Assembly: GCA_051878975.1 (NCBI GenBank)
Contig: JBJELD010000091.1
Coordinates: forward strand, 1 to 35,473
DNA from: Caccovicinus sp051878975
Lineage (GTDB): Bacteria > Bacillota > Clostridia > Lachnospirales > Lachnospiraceae
Reading direction: 5' to 3'
Length of the DNA: 35,473 nucleotides
Each line of letters starts with the position of its first letter. The stretch's first letter is position 1. The notes under the pieces were generated by a model. That model was not told where the DNA came from. It saw nothing but the letters and a program-made list of their open reading frames with translations, and did not search any database. Position numbers and translations under genes: made by a program. Positions 25,006 to 31,982 of this stretch are shown here, piece after piece.

Positions 25006-25844
25006 AGGACCAGCTGATCGAGAGAGGCAAAATGATATCCCATTTCCTCCCATTTGGTCAGCAGTTCATCCAGAATCTCCCCGTTCGTTCGGGAAGTGCT
25101 GTGCAGGAGGACGATGGCGCCGGGATGGATACGGCTAAGAAGCTTTTGGAAGGCCTCCTCTTTCGTGGGCTGCTTATCCTCATACCAGTCCACATAGGCC
25201 AGGCTCCAGAAAAAGGTTTTGTAGCCCAGTTCATCGGCCATCTTTAAATTTGCCTCACTGTATTTGCCCTGCGGCGGACGGTAATATTTTTTCATAGGCT
25301 GCCCGATGGTCTGTTCGTACAGCTTTTCCAGATCGGTCAGCTCTTTTTCAAATGCTTCTTTCGTTGCAATTTTTGACATATCCGGGTGGTGGAAGGTATG
25401 GTTTCCTACGTTGTGACCTTCTGCCACCATTCTTTTTACCAGCTCCGGGCTGGTTTCCAGATAATTTCCGACTAAAAAGAAAGTAGCCGGTGCGCTGTGC
25501 TTTTTCAGAGCATCCAGAATTGCGGCCGTATTTCCATTTTCATATCCGGCGTCAAAGGTCAGATACAGGACCTTGTCTTCCGTATCCTGGGCATAATAGG
25601 CATGAAACTGTCTGAGGTAATCCATGGAAGCATTGGCAACCGGCGGGCGTCCTTCCTGCTGAAAACTCAATCCCCAGTTTCCTTCAGAGGATGCAGACAA
25701 AACAGAGGAGCCTGAAGTATGTACGGAATGAAGGGTTACTGCCTGTGCAGCGGTCCGGCCGGCCAGAAAGGAGAACAGAAACAGGGCGGAAACGGCGGCG
25801 GCTGACTTAAAAGGAAGTTTGCCGCGAAGATGACGAAGGTTCAT
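25002..25844 (-). CDS. pdaA: PdaA-type polysaccharide deacetylase (spore cortex delta-lactam synthesis)
   Basis: 280 residues from ATG 25844, which has GGCAGGA a few bases upstream; an earlier in-frame start adds ten residues. A signal peptide or membrane anchor covers about residues 13-35. The NodB domain has TFDAGYENGNT near residue 93, HTFHHPDMSK (metal-binding His pair), RPPQGKYS, and PGAIVLLHS. The TFD-x-GYENG form, rather than TFDDGP, is typical of PdaA, which deacetylates MurNAc during muramic delta-lactam formation in the spore cortex. This fits with spmA and spmB nearby. It ends in TTAA shared with the convergent gene at 23149; no terminator separates them. Confidence 0.9.
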   Translation of the reverse strand: MNLRHLRGKLPFKSAAAVSALFLFSFLAGRTAAQAVTLHSVHTSGSSVLSASSEGNWGLSFQQEGRPPVANASMDYLRQFHAYYAQDTEDKVLYLTFDAGYENGNTAAILDALKKHSAPATFFLVGNYLETSPELVKRMVAEGHNVGNHTFHHPDMSKIATKEAFEKELTDLEKLYEQTIGQPMKKYYRPPQGKYSEANLKMADELGYKTFFWSLAYVDWYEDKQPTKEEAFQKLLSRIHPGAIVLLHSTSRTNGEILDELLTKWEEMGYHFASLDQLVL

Positions 25845-25930
25845 AAAAAATCCTGCCTGAGCGGTTTTTATCAATATATGGGTCGGGACAGAAACTCATG
25901 CATGAATCTTGTGCAGCAGTGCTCGTCTAC

Positions 25931-25959
25931 TTGATAAGTTTTCCAGAATATGCTAAGAT
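25931..25959 (+). promoter_or_regulatory. Sigma-A promoter for the LytTR regulator
   Basis: TTGATA at 25931-25936, a 17-base spacer, and TAAGAT at 25954-25959. This is 54 bases before the TTG start codon. Confidence 0.72.
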
Positions 25960-26012
25960 ATCACTCATATAGGTAACATAAAAATCGATTGATGAGACAG
26001 GGGGGGCTCGGA

Positions 26013-26741
26013 TTGAGAGTAGCAATCTGTGATGATCAAAGCAGTGCTCGGGAAAGACTCGTTCAGCTGCTGGAACGATATCAGAATGAGCACAGAATCG
26101 AAATTATCGCAGACACATTTTGCAGTGCGGGAATGCTGTTTGATAAGCTGGATGAAGGGACATGCTACGATGTAATATTTATGGATATTGAGATGGCGGA
26201 TGTAAACGGGCTGGAGGCAATCCGCCATATAAAAGAGCACTATATGCCCTGCCTGTTTGTGATCGTATCCGCCTATGAAAAATATGCAATTCATGCGATT
26301 GAGCTGGAGGTATTCCGCTATCTGATCAAGGAAACACTGGATGCCAGCTTTTTTCAGTGCATGGATGCGGTAGTAAAACGGATTGAGTCGAATCAGGAAG
26401 AAGTTTACTATTTTGTTTCAGAACGAAAAAAGATAAAAGTCATGTGCAGAAGCATTATATACTGCTATAAAGACAAAAAAATGTCGGTTCTTGTGACGGA
26501 AAACGGGGAAATTCGGCTGCGGATTACCCTGCAGCGCCTGCTGGCTGATCTGTGCGAAATATGCGATTATTTTGTGATGTCAGAACGGGGAATTATTGTA
26601 AATATGCACTGCATCGACCGGATCCGGAATCGTCAGATTTATCTGGAGGATGGGAGAGTACTTCCGCTGGGAGCCAGTTATGCAGATGAGGTAAAGAGGG
26701 AGCTGGATGAGTTCTGGAGAAGCCGGCTTTCATTCCATTGA
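26013..26741 (+). CDS. LytTR-family response regulator (orphan)
   Basis: 242 residues from TTG 26013. The run of seven G residues starting at 26000, part of AGGGGGGG, is a correctly spaced ribosome site for this TTG, and the protein then begins RVAICDD as in the family. The earlier ATG at 25992 would lie upstream of that site. Receiver domain with Asp7/Asp8 and phospho-acceptor Asp58 in VIFMDIEM, conserved Ser in VIVSAYEKY, and Lys in RYLIKE. LytTR DNA-binding domain about 135-242 (YFVSERKKIKVMCRSIIYCYKDKKMSVLV...IRNRQIYLEDGRVLPLGASY). LytTR proteins bind direct repeats and control surface and virulence functions. No histidine kinase is encoded in the window. Confidence 0.93.
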   Translation: MRVAICDDQSSARERLVQLLERYQNEHRIEIIADTFCSAGMLFDKLDEGTCYDVIFMDIEMADVNGLEAIRHIKEHYMPCLFVIVSAYEKYAIHAIELEVFRYLIKETLDASFFQCMDAVVKRIESNQEEVYYFVSERKKIKVMCRSIIYCYKDKKMSVLVTENGEIRLRITLQRLLADLCEICDYFVMSERGIIVNMHCIDRIRNRQIYLEDGRVLPLGASYADEVKRELDEFWRSRLSFH

Positions 26742-26763
26742 AATTACTGGAATGAAATTGGAA

Positions 26764-26797
26764 ATTGGAGGACAAAAAACGGCGATTGGAGGACAAA
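26764..26797 (+). promoter_or_regulatory. Two exact direct repeats, candidate LytTR binding sites
   Basis: ATTGGAGGACAAA occurs at 26764-26776 and again at 26785-26797. The repeats are exact over 13 bases with a 21-base period, two helical turns. They lie just upstream of the promoter at 26798, at about -65 and -44 from the expected transcript start. This spacing and position are typical for activators of the LytTR family. A partial copy (GAAATTGGAA) lies just before the first repeat. Confidence 0.65.
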
Positions 26798-26820
26798 TTG
26801 AGACAAGGAGCCGTTTTTTT
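26774..26820 (+). terminator. Terminator-like hairpin after the LytTR gene
   Basis: AAAAAACGGC (26774-26783) pairs with GCCGTTTTTT (26810-26819) around a 26-base loop. The T tract is at 26814-26820. The loop is long, so efficiency may be limited. It overlaps the direct repeats and the promoter below. Confidence 0.6.
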
Positions 26821-26828
26821 GATATAAT
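26798..26828 (+). promoter_or_regulatory. Candidate activated promoter upstream of the TRAP gene
   Basis: A perfect -10 box TATAAT at 26823-26828. The -35 region is poor: TTGAGA at 26798-26803 gives a 19-base spacer. A poor -35 with direct repeats just above fits a promoter that needs an activator. Confidence 0.55.
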
Positions 26829-26884
26829 AGAAGTTAATGAATCAAGGCGACTGACCAGTTAATTGGATAAATGTTCATAGTACA

Positions 26885-26923
26885 GGAAAGCGGGAGAACA
26901 GACAGGATGTCCTCCCGCTTTCC
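26885..26923 (+). other. Strong stem-loop in the leader of the TRAP gene
   Basis: GGAAAGCGGGAG at 26885-26896 pairs perfectly with CTCCCGCTTTCC at 26912-26923. Inside the loop a second stem, GACA-GGA-TGTC, can form. No T tract follows, so it is not a simple terminator. It lies about 55 bases after the -10 box and 107 before the start codon. It could be an mRNA-stability or regulatory element. Confidence 0.6.
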
Positions 26924-27029
26924 GACTGTATGGAATTCTTGACAGATGAGAAGCGGCGTGATAGACTGACGAAAAACGCGCTTTCCATGTGGAAAAAGCG
27001 AAAATTAAAGTATGATGAGAGATGCAGTG

Positions 27030-28058
27030 ATGAAAAAGAGAAAGCGGACAGCAGGAGCTGTTCTGATCGGTCTGTTTATCTGTTTCTGTTTATTTGGATG
27101 TGGTGCAGTAAATACGCAGAAACGGGTCATCCGGATTGCGGACGGGCAGCCGGCATGCCATCCGGAGAACATTGGGCTGCAGGCCTTTAAGGAATATGTG
27201 GAAGAGAAGCTGGACGGACGTTTTGAGGTGGAGATTTGTCCGAATGAAAGTCTTGGGTCCATTCAGGAAATTATTGAGCTGGTGCGCATCGGAGAAATTG
27301 AATATGCGGTGAGCAGCACGAATAGTCTGGAAATTTTTGACGATACGTATCAGATTTTCAGTCTTCCGTATTTGTTTTATGGGAAAGACGGTTTTCGGGC
27401 TGTAATGGAAAACAAAGAGTTTATGCACAAGATATATTCGCTGACGAATAATGCCGGATTCCGGGCAGTCACATGGTACGATGTGGGAACAAGAAATCTT
27501 TATGCGACAAGGCCGATTTACACGCCGGAGGATTTAAGGGGTCTGCGGATCCGGGTGCAGCCAAGCCCGACAGATATGAAGGTAATGAATCTGATGGGAG
27601 CCACCGCCGTTCCGATGAGCTACGGGGATGTTTATGACGCCATGCAGCAGGGAACGGTGGACGGCGCGGAAAACAGTGAGCTGGCATTTACCATTATGGG
27701 ACACGGAGAGCTTGCCCGGTATTATACCTATAGCCGGCATCAAATCACGCCGGATCTTCTGGTGGCGAATCTGGAGTTTCTGGAAAGCCTTTCTCCGGAG
27801 GAACAGATTGTTTTTGAAAAGGCCGCGGAAATCAGTACACAGGTGGAAATTGAAGCATGGAATCAGCAGATTGAAATGGCCAAAAAACAGGCAGAAGAAA
27901 TTGGCGTGATCTTTATTGAAACCGACATAGAACCTTTCCGGGAAAAGGTGATGCCGATTCACATGGAGATTCTGAAGAACCACCGGGATCTGGCTTCCAT
28001 TTATGATTATATTCAGTATCTTCAGAAGGCAGCAAAGGAGCATCAGCCACCGCAGTGA
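27030..28058 (+). CDS. TRAP-type solute-binding lipoprotein (DctP family), orphan
   Basis: 342 residues from ATG 27030, giving a KKRKR n-region. In-frame ATGs at 27012 and 27015 are possible; all have weak ribosome sites. Lipobox LFGC near residue 24 predicts a membrane-anchored lipoprotein. DctP features: IRIADGQP, FSLPYLFYGKDGF, LRGLRIRVQPSPTDMKVMNLMGATAVPMSYGDVYDAMQQGTVDGAENS holding the ligand-binding Arg. These proteins deliver organic acids, often C4-dicarboxylates or sugar acids, to DctQM permeases. No dctQ or dctM gene is in the window. It follows the LytTR module and precedes recQ by a short gap. It could serve a distant permease or act as a sensor protein. Confidence 0.88.
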   Translation: MKKRKRTAGAVLIGLFICFCLFGCGAVNTQKRVIRIADGQPACHPENIGLQAFKEYVEEKLDGRFEVEICPNESLGSIQEIIELVRIGEIEYAVSSTNSLEIFDDTYQIFSLPYLFYGKDGFRAVMENKEFMHKIYSLTNNAGFRAVTWYDVGTRNLYATRPIYTPEDLRGLRIRVQPSPTDMKVMNLMGATAVPMSYGDVYDAMQQGTVDGAENSELAFTIMGHGELARYYTYSRHQITPDLLVANLEFLESLSPEEQIVFEKAAEISTQVEIEAWNQQIEMAKKQAEEIGVIFIETDIEPFREKVMPIHMEILKNHRDLASIYDYIQYLQKAAKEHQPPQ

Positions 28059-28124
28059 AAAAACAGAATGCTGTGCTGCAAGAACGTGAGAGAGCCGGAA
28101 CAGCCGGCGTGGGAGGACAGGACG

Positions 28125-29840
28125 ATGGACAAATATCAGGTGCTGAAGCAGTATTTTGGATATGACAGCTTCCGGGGCGCGCAGGAGCCGCTGATTGACG
28201 GGATTCTGGCGGGGCGCGATGTGCTGGGCATTATGCCCACCGGAGCCGGAAAATCGCTCTGTTACCAGATCCCGGCGCTTCTTATGGACGGGATTACACT
28301 GGTGATTTCCCCTCTGATTTCTCTGATGATCGATCAGGTAAAAAGTCTGAATCAGGACGGCATTCATGCGGCGTACTTAAATAGTTCTCTGACAGCCGGT
28401 CAGTACGTGAAGGCGCTGGATTATGCAAGGCAGGGGCGGTATCCGATTATATATGTGGCGCCGGAGCGTCTTCTGACGGATTCTTTTCTGGATTTTGCGC
28501 TGCATGCGAAGATTTCCATGATAGCAGTCGACGAGGCGCACTGCGTATCCCAGTGGGGGCAGGATTTTCGGCCGAGCTATCTGAAAATCATGGAATTTGT
28601 CAGACGGCTGTCTTATCGTCCGGTGATCAGTGCGTTTACAGCTACCGCCACAGAAGCGGTCCGTGAGGATATCATGAATATTCTGCAGCTGAGGGATCCG
28701 GTAGCCATTACGACCGGATTTGACCGGAGCAATTTGTGTTTTGCGGTAAAGACGCCCAAGGACCGGTACGGAGCGATCCGGGATTATCTGGAGGCTCATC
28801 CGGGGGAGAGCGGAATTATTTATTGTCTCACCAGAAAACAGGTGGAGGATGTCTGTGAACGTCTGATCCGGGACGGCTTTGCCGTCACCCGGTACCATGC
28901 GGGGCTTGGCGATGCAGAGCGGAAAAAGAATCAGGAGGCCGGCCGGGCAGGCCGTGACGGGGAGCCGGCGGAATGTATTTTGTACTACAGCGGCCAGGAT
29001 GTGATTACCAATCAGCTTTTTATCAACCATGACCGGGAAAGTGAGGAGCTGGATGCAGAGACCAGGGAACTGATTTTGGAACGGGACCAGGAACGTCTGA
29101 AAAAAATGACTTTTTACTGTACGACCAATGAATGTCTGCGGGCCTATATTCTGCGTTATTTCGGAGAGTACGGAAGCAATTACTGCGGCAGCTGCTCCAA
29201 TTGTCAGACGCAGTTTGAAGAGGTGGAGATCACGGAGGCAGCCCGCAGCATACTCGGCTGTATTCAGAGCAGCCGGCAGAGGTACGGAACCACCGTGATA
29301 CTGGATACGCTGCACGGCGCTGATACGGCCAAGATCCGGAATTATCGGATGAATGAAAACCCGTATTATGGAGCGTTGGCCAGGATCCCTTCCTATCAGC
29401 TTCGGCAGATTCTGAATGAACTGCAGCTGCAGGGATATCTGACGGTGACAAATGATCTGTACGCGGTGGTAAAGCTGACGGAAAAAGCAAAAGAAGCAGA
29501 GGAGGAAACGCTTCAGATCTGGATGAAGATGCCCAGGGAAAAAGAGCCGGCAGCAGCGAAGAAAATCAAAAAGAAACGCAGTGCTTTTGCCGGCTCCGGC
29601 GAAGAAATGCTGTTTTCCAGACTTCAAAGGCTGCGTATGGCGATTGCCAGAGAAGAGCATATTCCGCCTTATATGGTATTTTCCGATAAGACGCTTACGG
29701 ACATGATTCTGAAAATGCCGGAAAATAAGAATGAAATGCTCAACGTGTCCGGCGTCGGAGAAACCAAGTTCCGGAAATACGGAGAGCGGTTCCTGAATTG
29801 TCTTTCTGAATATAGGAAGGAAAAAGGCAGTACTATGTGA
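28125..29840 (+). CDS. recQ: RecQ DNA helicase with an in-frame internal deletion
   Basis: 571 residues from ATG 28125, eight bases after GGAGG; an in-frame ATG at 28068 lacks a ribosome site. Visible domains: P-loop TGAGKS near 39-44, DEAH box near 137, TATAT, IIYCLTRKQVE, and RYHAGLGD. The sequence then jumps from KKNQ at residue 270 to EAGRAGRDGEPAEC. In normal RecQ about 42 residues stand between these motifs, including helicase motif V (FGMGI...). After the gap the zinc-binding C-TTNEC...CGSCSNC region, the winged-helix part, and the HRDC domain (SRLQRLRMAIAREE) are intact. Helicase activity is expected to be lost or reduced. See findings for the likely mechanism. Confidence 0.92.
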   Translation: MDKYQVLKQYFGYDSFRGAQEPLIDGILAGRDVLGIMPTGAGKSLCYQIPALLMDGITLVISPLISLMIDQVKSLNQDGIHAAYLNSSLTAGQYVKALDYARQGRYPIIYVAPERLLTDSFLDFALHAKISMIAVDEAHCVSQWGQDFRPSYLKIMEFVRRLSYRPVISAFTATATEAVREDIMNILQLRDPVAITTGFDRSNLCFAVKTPKDRYGAIRDYLEAHPGESGIIYCLTRKQVEDVCERLIRDGFAVTRYHAGLGDAERKKNQEAGRAGRDGEPAECILYYSGQDVITNQLFINHDRESEELDAETRELILERDQERLKKMTFYCTTNECLRAYILRYFGEYGSNYCGSCSNCQTQFEEVEITEAARSILGCIQSSRQRYGTTVILDTLHGADTAKIRNYRMNENPYYGALARIPSYQLRQILNELQLQGYLTVTNDLYAVVKLTEKAKEAEEETLQIWMKMPREKEPAAAKKIKKKRSAFAGSGEEMLFSRLQRLRMAIAREEHIPPYMVFSDKTLTDMILKMPENKNEMLNVSGVGETKFRKYGERFLNCLSEYRKEKGSTM

Positions 29841-29854
29841 AAGCTGCGATCAAG

Positions 29855-29881
29855 GCGGTGGAATATCCACCGCTTTTTTTT
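29855..29881 (+). terminator. Intrinsic terminator of recQ
   Basis: GCGGTGG-AATAT-CCACCGC followed by eight T residues. The same bases include both elements of the predicted spmB promoter. Confidence 0.93.
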
Positions 29882-29889
29882 CATACAAT
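29861..29889 (+). promoter_or_regulatory. Candidate sporulation sigma-E promoter for spmB, overlapping the recQ terminator
   Basis: CATACAAT at 29882-29889 is an exact match to the sigma-E -10 pattern CATACAMT. GAATATC at 29861-29867 matches the -35 pattern KMATATT at six of seven positions. The spacer is 14 bases, as known for sigma-E. In B. subtilis the dacB-spmA-spmB operon is under sigma-E. The transcript would start near 29897, shortly before the ATG at 29919. Confidence 0.65.
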
Positions 29890-29918
29890 GTGGAAAACTT
29901 CGGGAAGATCAAATAAAT

Positions 29919-30455
29919 ATGTGGATATCTTTTTTCATCTGGCTGTCATCGGCACTGATGCCGTTTGCCATTTTCTATATTATTGGTTTTGGCCTGCTGT
30001 CGAAGAGGCCGGTCTTTGATGATTTTTTAAAGGGCGCAAAGGAGGGGATGCGGACGACAGCGGAGCTGTTTCCTACCCTGGCCGGACTGCTGGCGGCAGT
30101 ACGCGTACTTCGTGCTTCCGGTTTCCTGGATTTTCTGTCGGACGTGCTGAAACGGCCGGCCGGGTTTTTCCATATTCCGGCGGAGCTGGTGCCGCTTTCG
30201 CTCCTCCGTCTGGTGTCGAATTCTGCGGCTACCGGGCTGATGCTGGACATTTTCAAGGAGCAGGGACCGGACAGCCCGATCGGCTTGATGGCATCTTTGC
30301 TTTTGAGCAGTACGGAAACGGTCTTTTATTGTCTCAGCGTATATTTCGGAAGTGTGGGAATCCGAAAAACCAGATATGCGCTTCCCGGAGCACTTTTTGC
30401 TACCGGAGTGGGGATTGCGGCGAGCATCTGGCTGGGCGGAAGGCTTGTAGGATAG
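29919..30455 (+). CDS. spmB: Spore maturation protein B
   Basis: 178 residues, membrane protein with nucleoside-recognition (gate) domain. Family sequence: GAKEGMRTTAELFPTLAGLLAAVRVLRASGFLDFL, IPAELVPLSLLRLVSNSAATGLMLDIFKEQGPDS, and SSTETVFYCLSVYFGSVGIRKTRYALPGALFATGVGI. Acts with SpmA in spore core dehydration. There is no good ribosome site (a weak GGAAGA lies 14 bases upstream). It is separate from spmA (22475) by seven kilobases. Confidence 0.94.
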   Translation: MWISFFIWLSSALMPFAIFYIIGFGLLSKRPVFDDFLKGAKEGMRTTAELFPTLAGLLAAVRVLRASGFLDFLSDVLKRPAGFFHIPAELVPLSLLRLVSNSAATGLMLDIFKEQGPDSPIGLMASLLLSSTETVFYCLSVYFGSVGIRKTRYALPGALFATGVGIAASIWLGGRLVG

Positions 30456-30472
30456 GAGGCTGAGGAAAAACA

Positions 30473-30501
30473 TTGCAAAACCGGGGTTTGTCGGCTATAA
30501 T
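30473..30501 (+). promoter_or_regulatory. Sigma-A promoter for the murL-murD2 operon
   Basis: TTGCAA at 30473-30478, a 17-base spacer, and a perfect TATAAT at 30496-30501. The spacer contains the inverted repeat AAACC-GG-GGTTT, which could be an operator. The promoter rules out the in-frame ATG at 30507 as start of translation. Confidence 0.82.
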
Positions 30502-30551
30502 CAAGGATGCAAAGGATACAAGAGGGCATTGCAAAGCCGAAAGGATTTTTT

Positions 30552-31982
30552 ATGGAAAAGAATAATAATCGCACGGATCAATATGAGACATTCCGGAAGC
30601 AGTATCCGGAATTTGTTTATAACAGCTATGAGGTAGAAGAGACGGAAGGCGAACTGATCGTGACCTATCATTTTCAGATTACCGGGCTGTCGGAATTTGC
30701 GCCGGTCTGGCGCTTCCCAAAGCCGCAGGAAGCGGGCAGCATCCGACTGTCGGAGGATTTGCTGCTTCGGGATATGATTTTTTCACTTGGTATGGTGGAG
30801 CTGGTCAGCTACTGGAAAATTACCTGTTCGCCAAAGGCGGTCGTGAAGGCAGGCGCACTGAGTGCGGAGCAGATTGCCTGGTGGAAGGACCTGTACTTTA
30901 ACGGGCTGGGCGAGTTCTTTTATGTAAATCGGATTGAAGGAGCGAACCAGGAAAATTTCATGGAGCTTGTGTCGGATTTTGCGGCAGGCACGGCGGCCTG
31001 TACGGTGGGAAATAGGACCGGCACAGACTGGAACGTGCCGCAGCGGGTTCTGGTTCCCATCGGCGGCGGCAAGGATTCCGTAGTGACTCTGGAGCTTTTA
31101 AAAGAAGCCGGAGAAGAGCGTTTCGGATACATTATTAACCCGCGCGGCGCAACGATTCATACCGCAGAAATCGCCGGCCTTTCGGATGGACATGTGATTG
31201 CCGCAAGACGGACGCTGGACAAAAACATGCTGGAGTTAAATAAGCAGGGATTTTTAAACGGCCACACGCCGTTTTCTGCGATCGTAGCGTTTTCTGCGCT
31301 GATTGCCGCGAAGCTTTACCGTCTTCCTTATATTGCCTTATCCAATGAATCCAGTGCCAATGAGAGCACGGTTCAGGGAAGCACAGTCAATCATCAGTAT
31401 TCCAAGAGCTTTAAGTTTGAACAGGATTTTCATCAGTATGCCGCAAAGTATCTGCCGGGAAGCAGCTATTATTTCAGTATGCTGCGGCCGTTAAGCGAGT
31501 TCCAGATTGCAAAATACTTTGCGGGCTGCAAGGCGTATCACCGTATTTTCCGCAGCTGCAATGCAGGGAGCAAGACGGACAGCTGGTGCGGCCATTGTCC
31601 GAAATGTCTGTTTGTTTACCTGATCCTTTCTCCGTTCCTTTCGCGGGATGAGGTGCGGGATATTTTCGGGACGGATATGCTGGAGGATGAGACCATGCTC
31701 GGAACTCTGGAACAGCTGGTGGGCATTCAGGAAGAAAAGCCCTTTGAATGTGTGGGAAGCCGAAGCGAGATCAATACGGCCATCATGCTGACCATTCGCC
31801 GGATGGAGGCGTCTGGTGAGAAGCTGCCGAAGCTGTTTGAATTTTATAAAACAACCGGGCTTTACGAGCACTGGTGTACAGTCGGAGATGACTATTCTGC
31901 TTCTTTTGATGAGGAAAATCTGGTGCCGGAGAAGTGGAGCAGGCTTGTGAGAAGAAGATGCGCCGGAGGGGGAGAAAAATGA
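30552..31982 (+). CDS. murL: UDP-MurNAc-L-Ala-L-Glu epimerase (MurL-like)
   Basis: 476 residues from ATG 30552, six bases after AAAGGA. The sequence has a PP-loop-type ATP site, VPIGGGKDSVVTLELL near 169-184, and a C-terminal SWCGHCPKCLFVYLILSPFL with a CxxC pair, with SNESSANEST between. This matches the MurL family as I recall it: in Xanthomonas oryzae it uses ATP to convert the terminal L-Glu of UDP-MurNAc-L-Ala-L-Glu to D-Glu. The strongest support is context: the next gene, overlapping by four bases, is a MurD-like ligase. It is commonly left as a hypothetical protein. A different PP-loop adenylating role cannot be ruled out by eye. Confidence 0.75.
   Translation: MEKNNNRTDQYETFRKQYPEFVYNSYEVEETEGELIVTYHFQITGLSEFAPVWRFPKPQEAGSIRLSEDLLLRDMIFSLGMVELVSYWKITCSPKAVVKAGALSAEQIAWWKDLYFNGLGEFFYVNRIEGANQENFMELVSDFAAGTAACTVGNRTGTDWNVPQRVLVPIGGGKDSVVTLELLKEAGEERFGYIINPRGATIHTAEIAGLSDGHVIAARRTLDKNMLELNKQGFLNGHTPFSAIVAFSALIAAKLYRLPYIALSNESSANESTVQGSTVNHQYSKSFKFEQDFHQYAAKYLPGSSYYFSMLRPLSEFQIAKYFAGCKAYHRIFRSCNAGSKTDSWCGHCPKCLFVYLILSPFLSRDEVRDIFGTDMLEDETMLGTLEQLVGIQEEKPFECVGSRSEINTAIMLTIRRMEASGEKLPKLFEFYKTTGLYEHWCTVGDDYSASFDEENLVPEKWSRLVRRRCAGGGEK

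Noticed and set aside
25845..25930. A sigma-G promoter for pdaA on the minus strand (GCATG ... CATATAT)
   Set aside because: The -10 matches only the first part of the sigma-G pattern, and the spacer is short; not strong enough to list.
26930..27190. An 86-codon open frame overlapping the start of the TRAP gene
   Set aside because: It lacks a ribosome site, overlaps the lipoprotein signal sequence in another frame, and has no coding-like composition.
28377..29660. A 427-codon open frame on the minus strand opposite recQ
   Set aside because: No ribosome site or recognisable motif; the plus strand carries RecQ motifs throughout this stretch.
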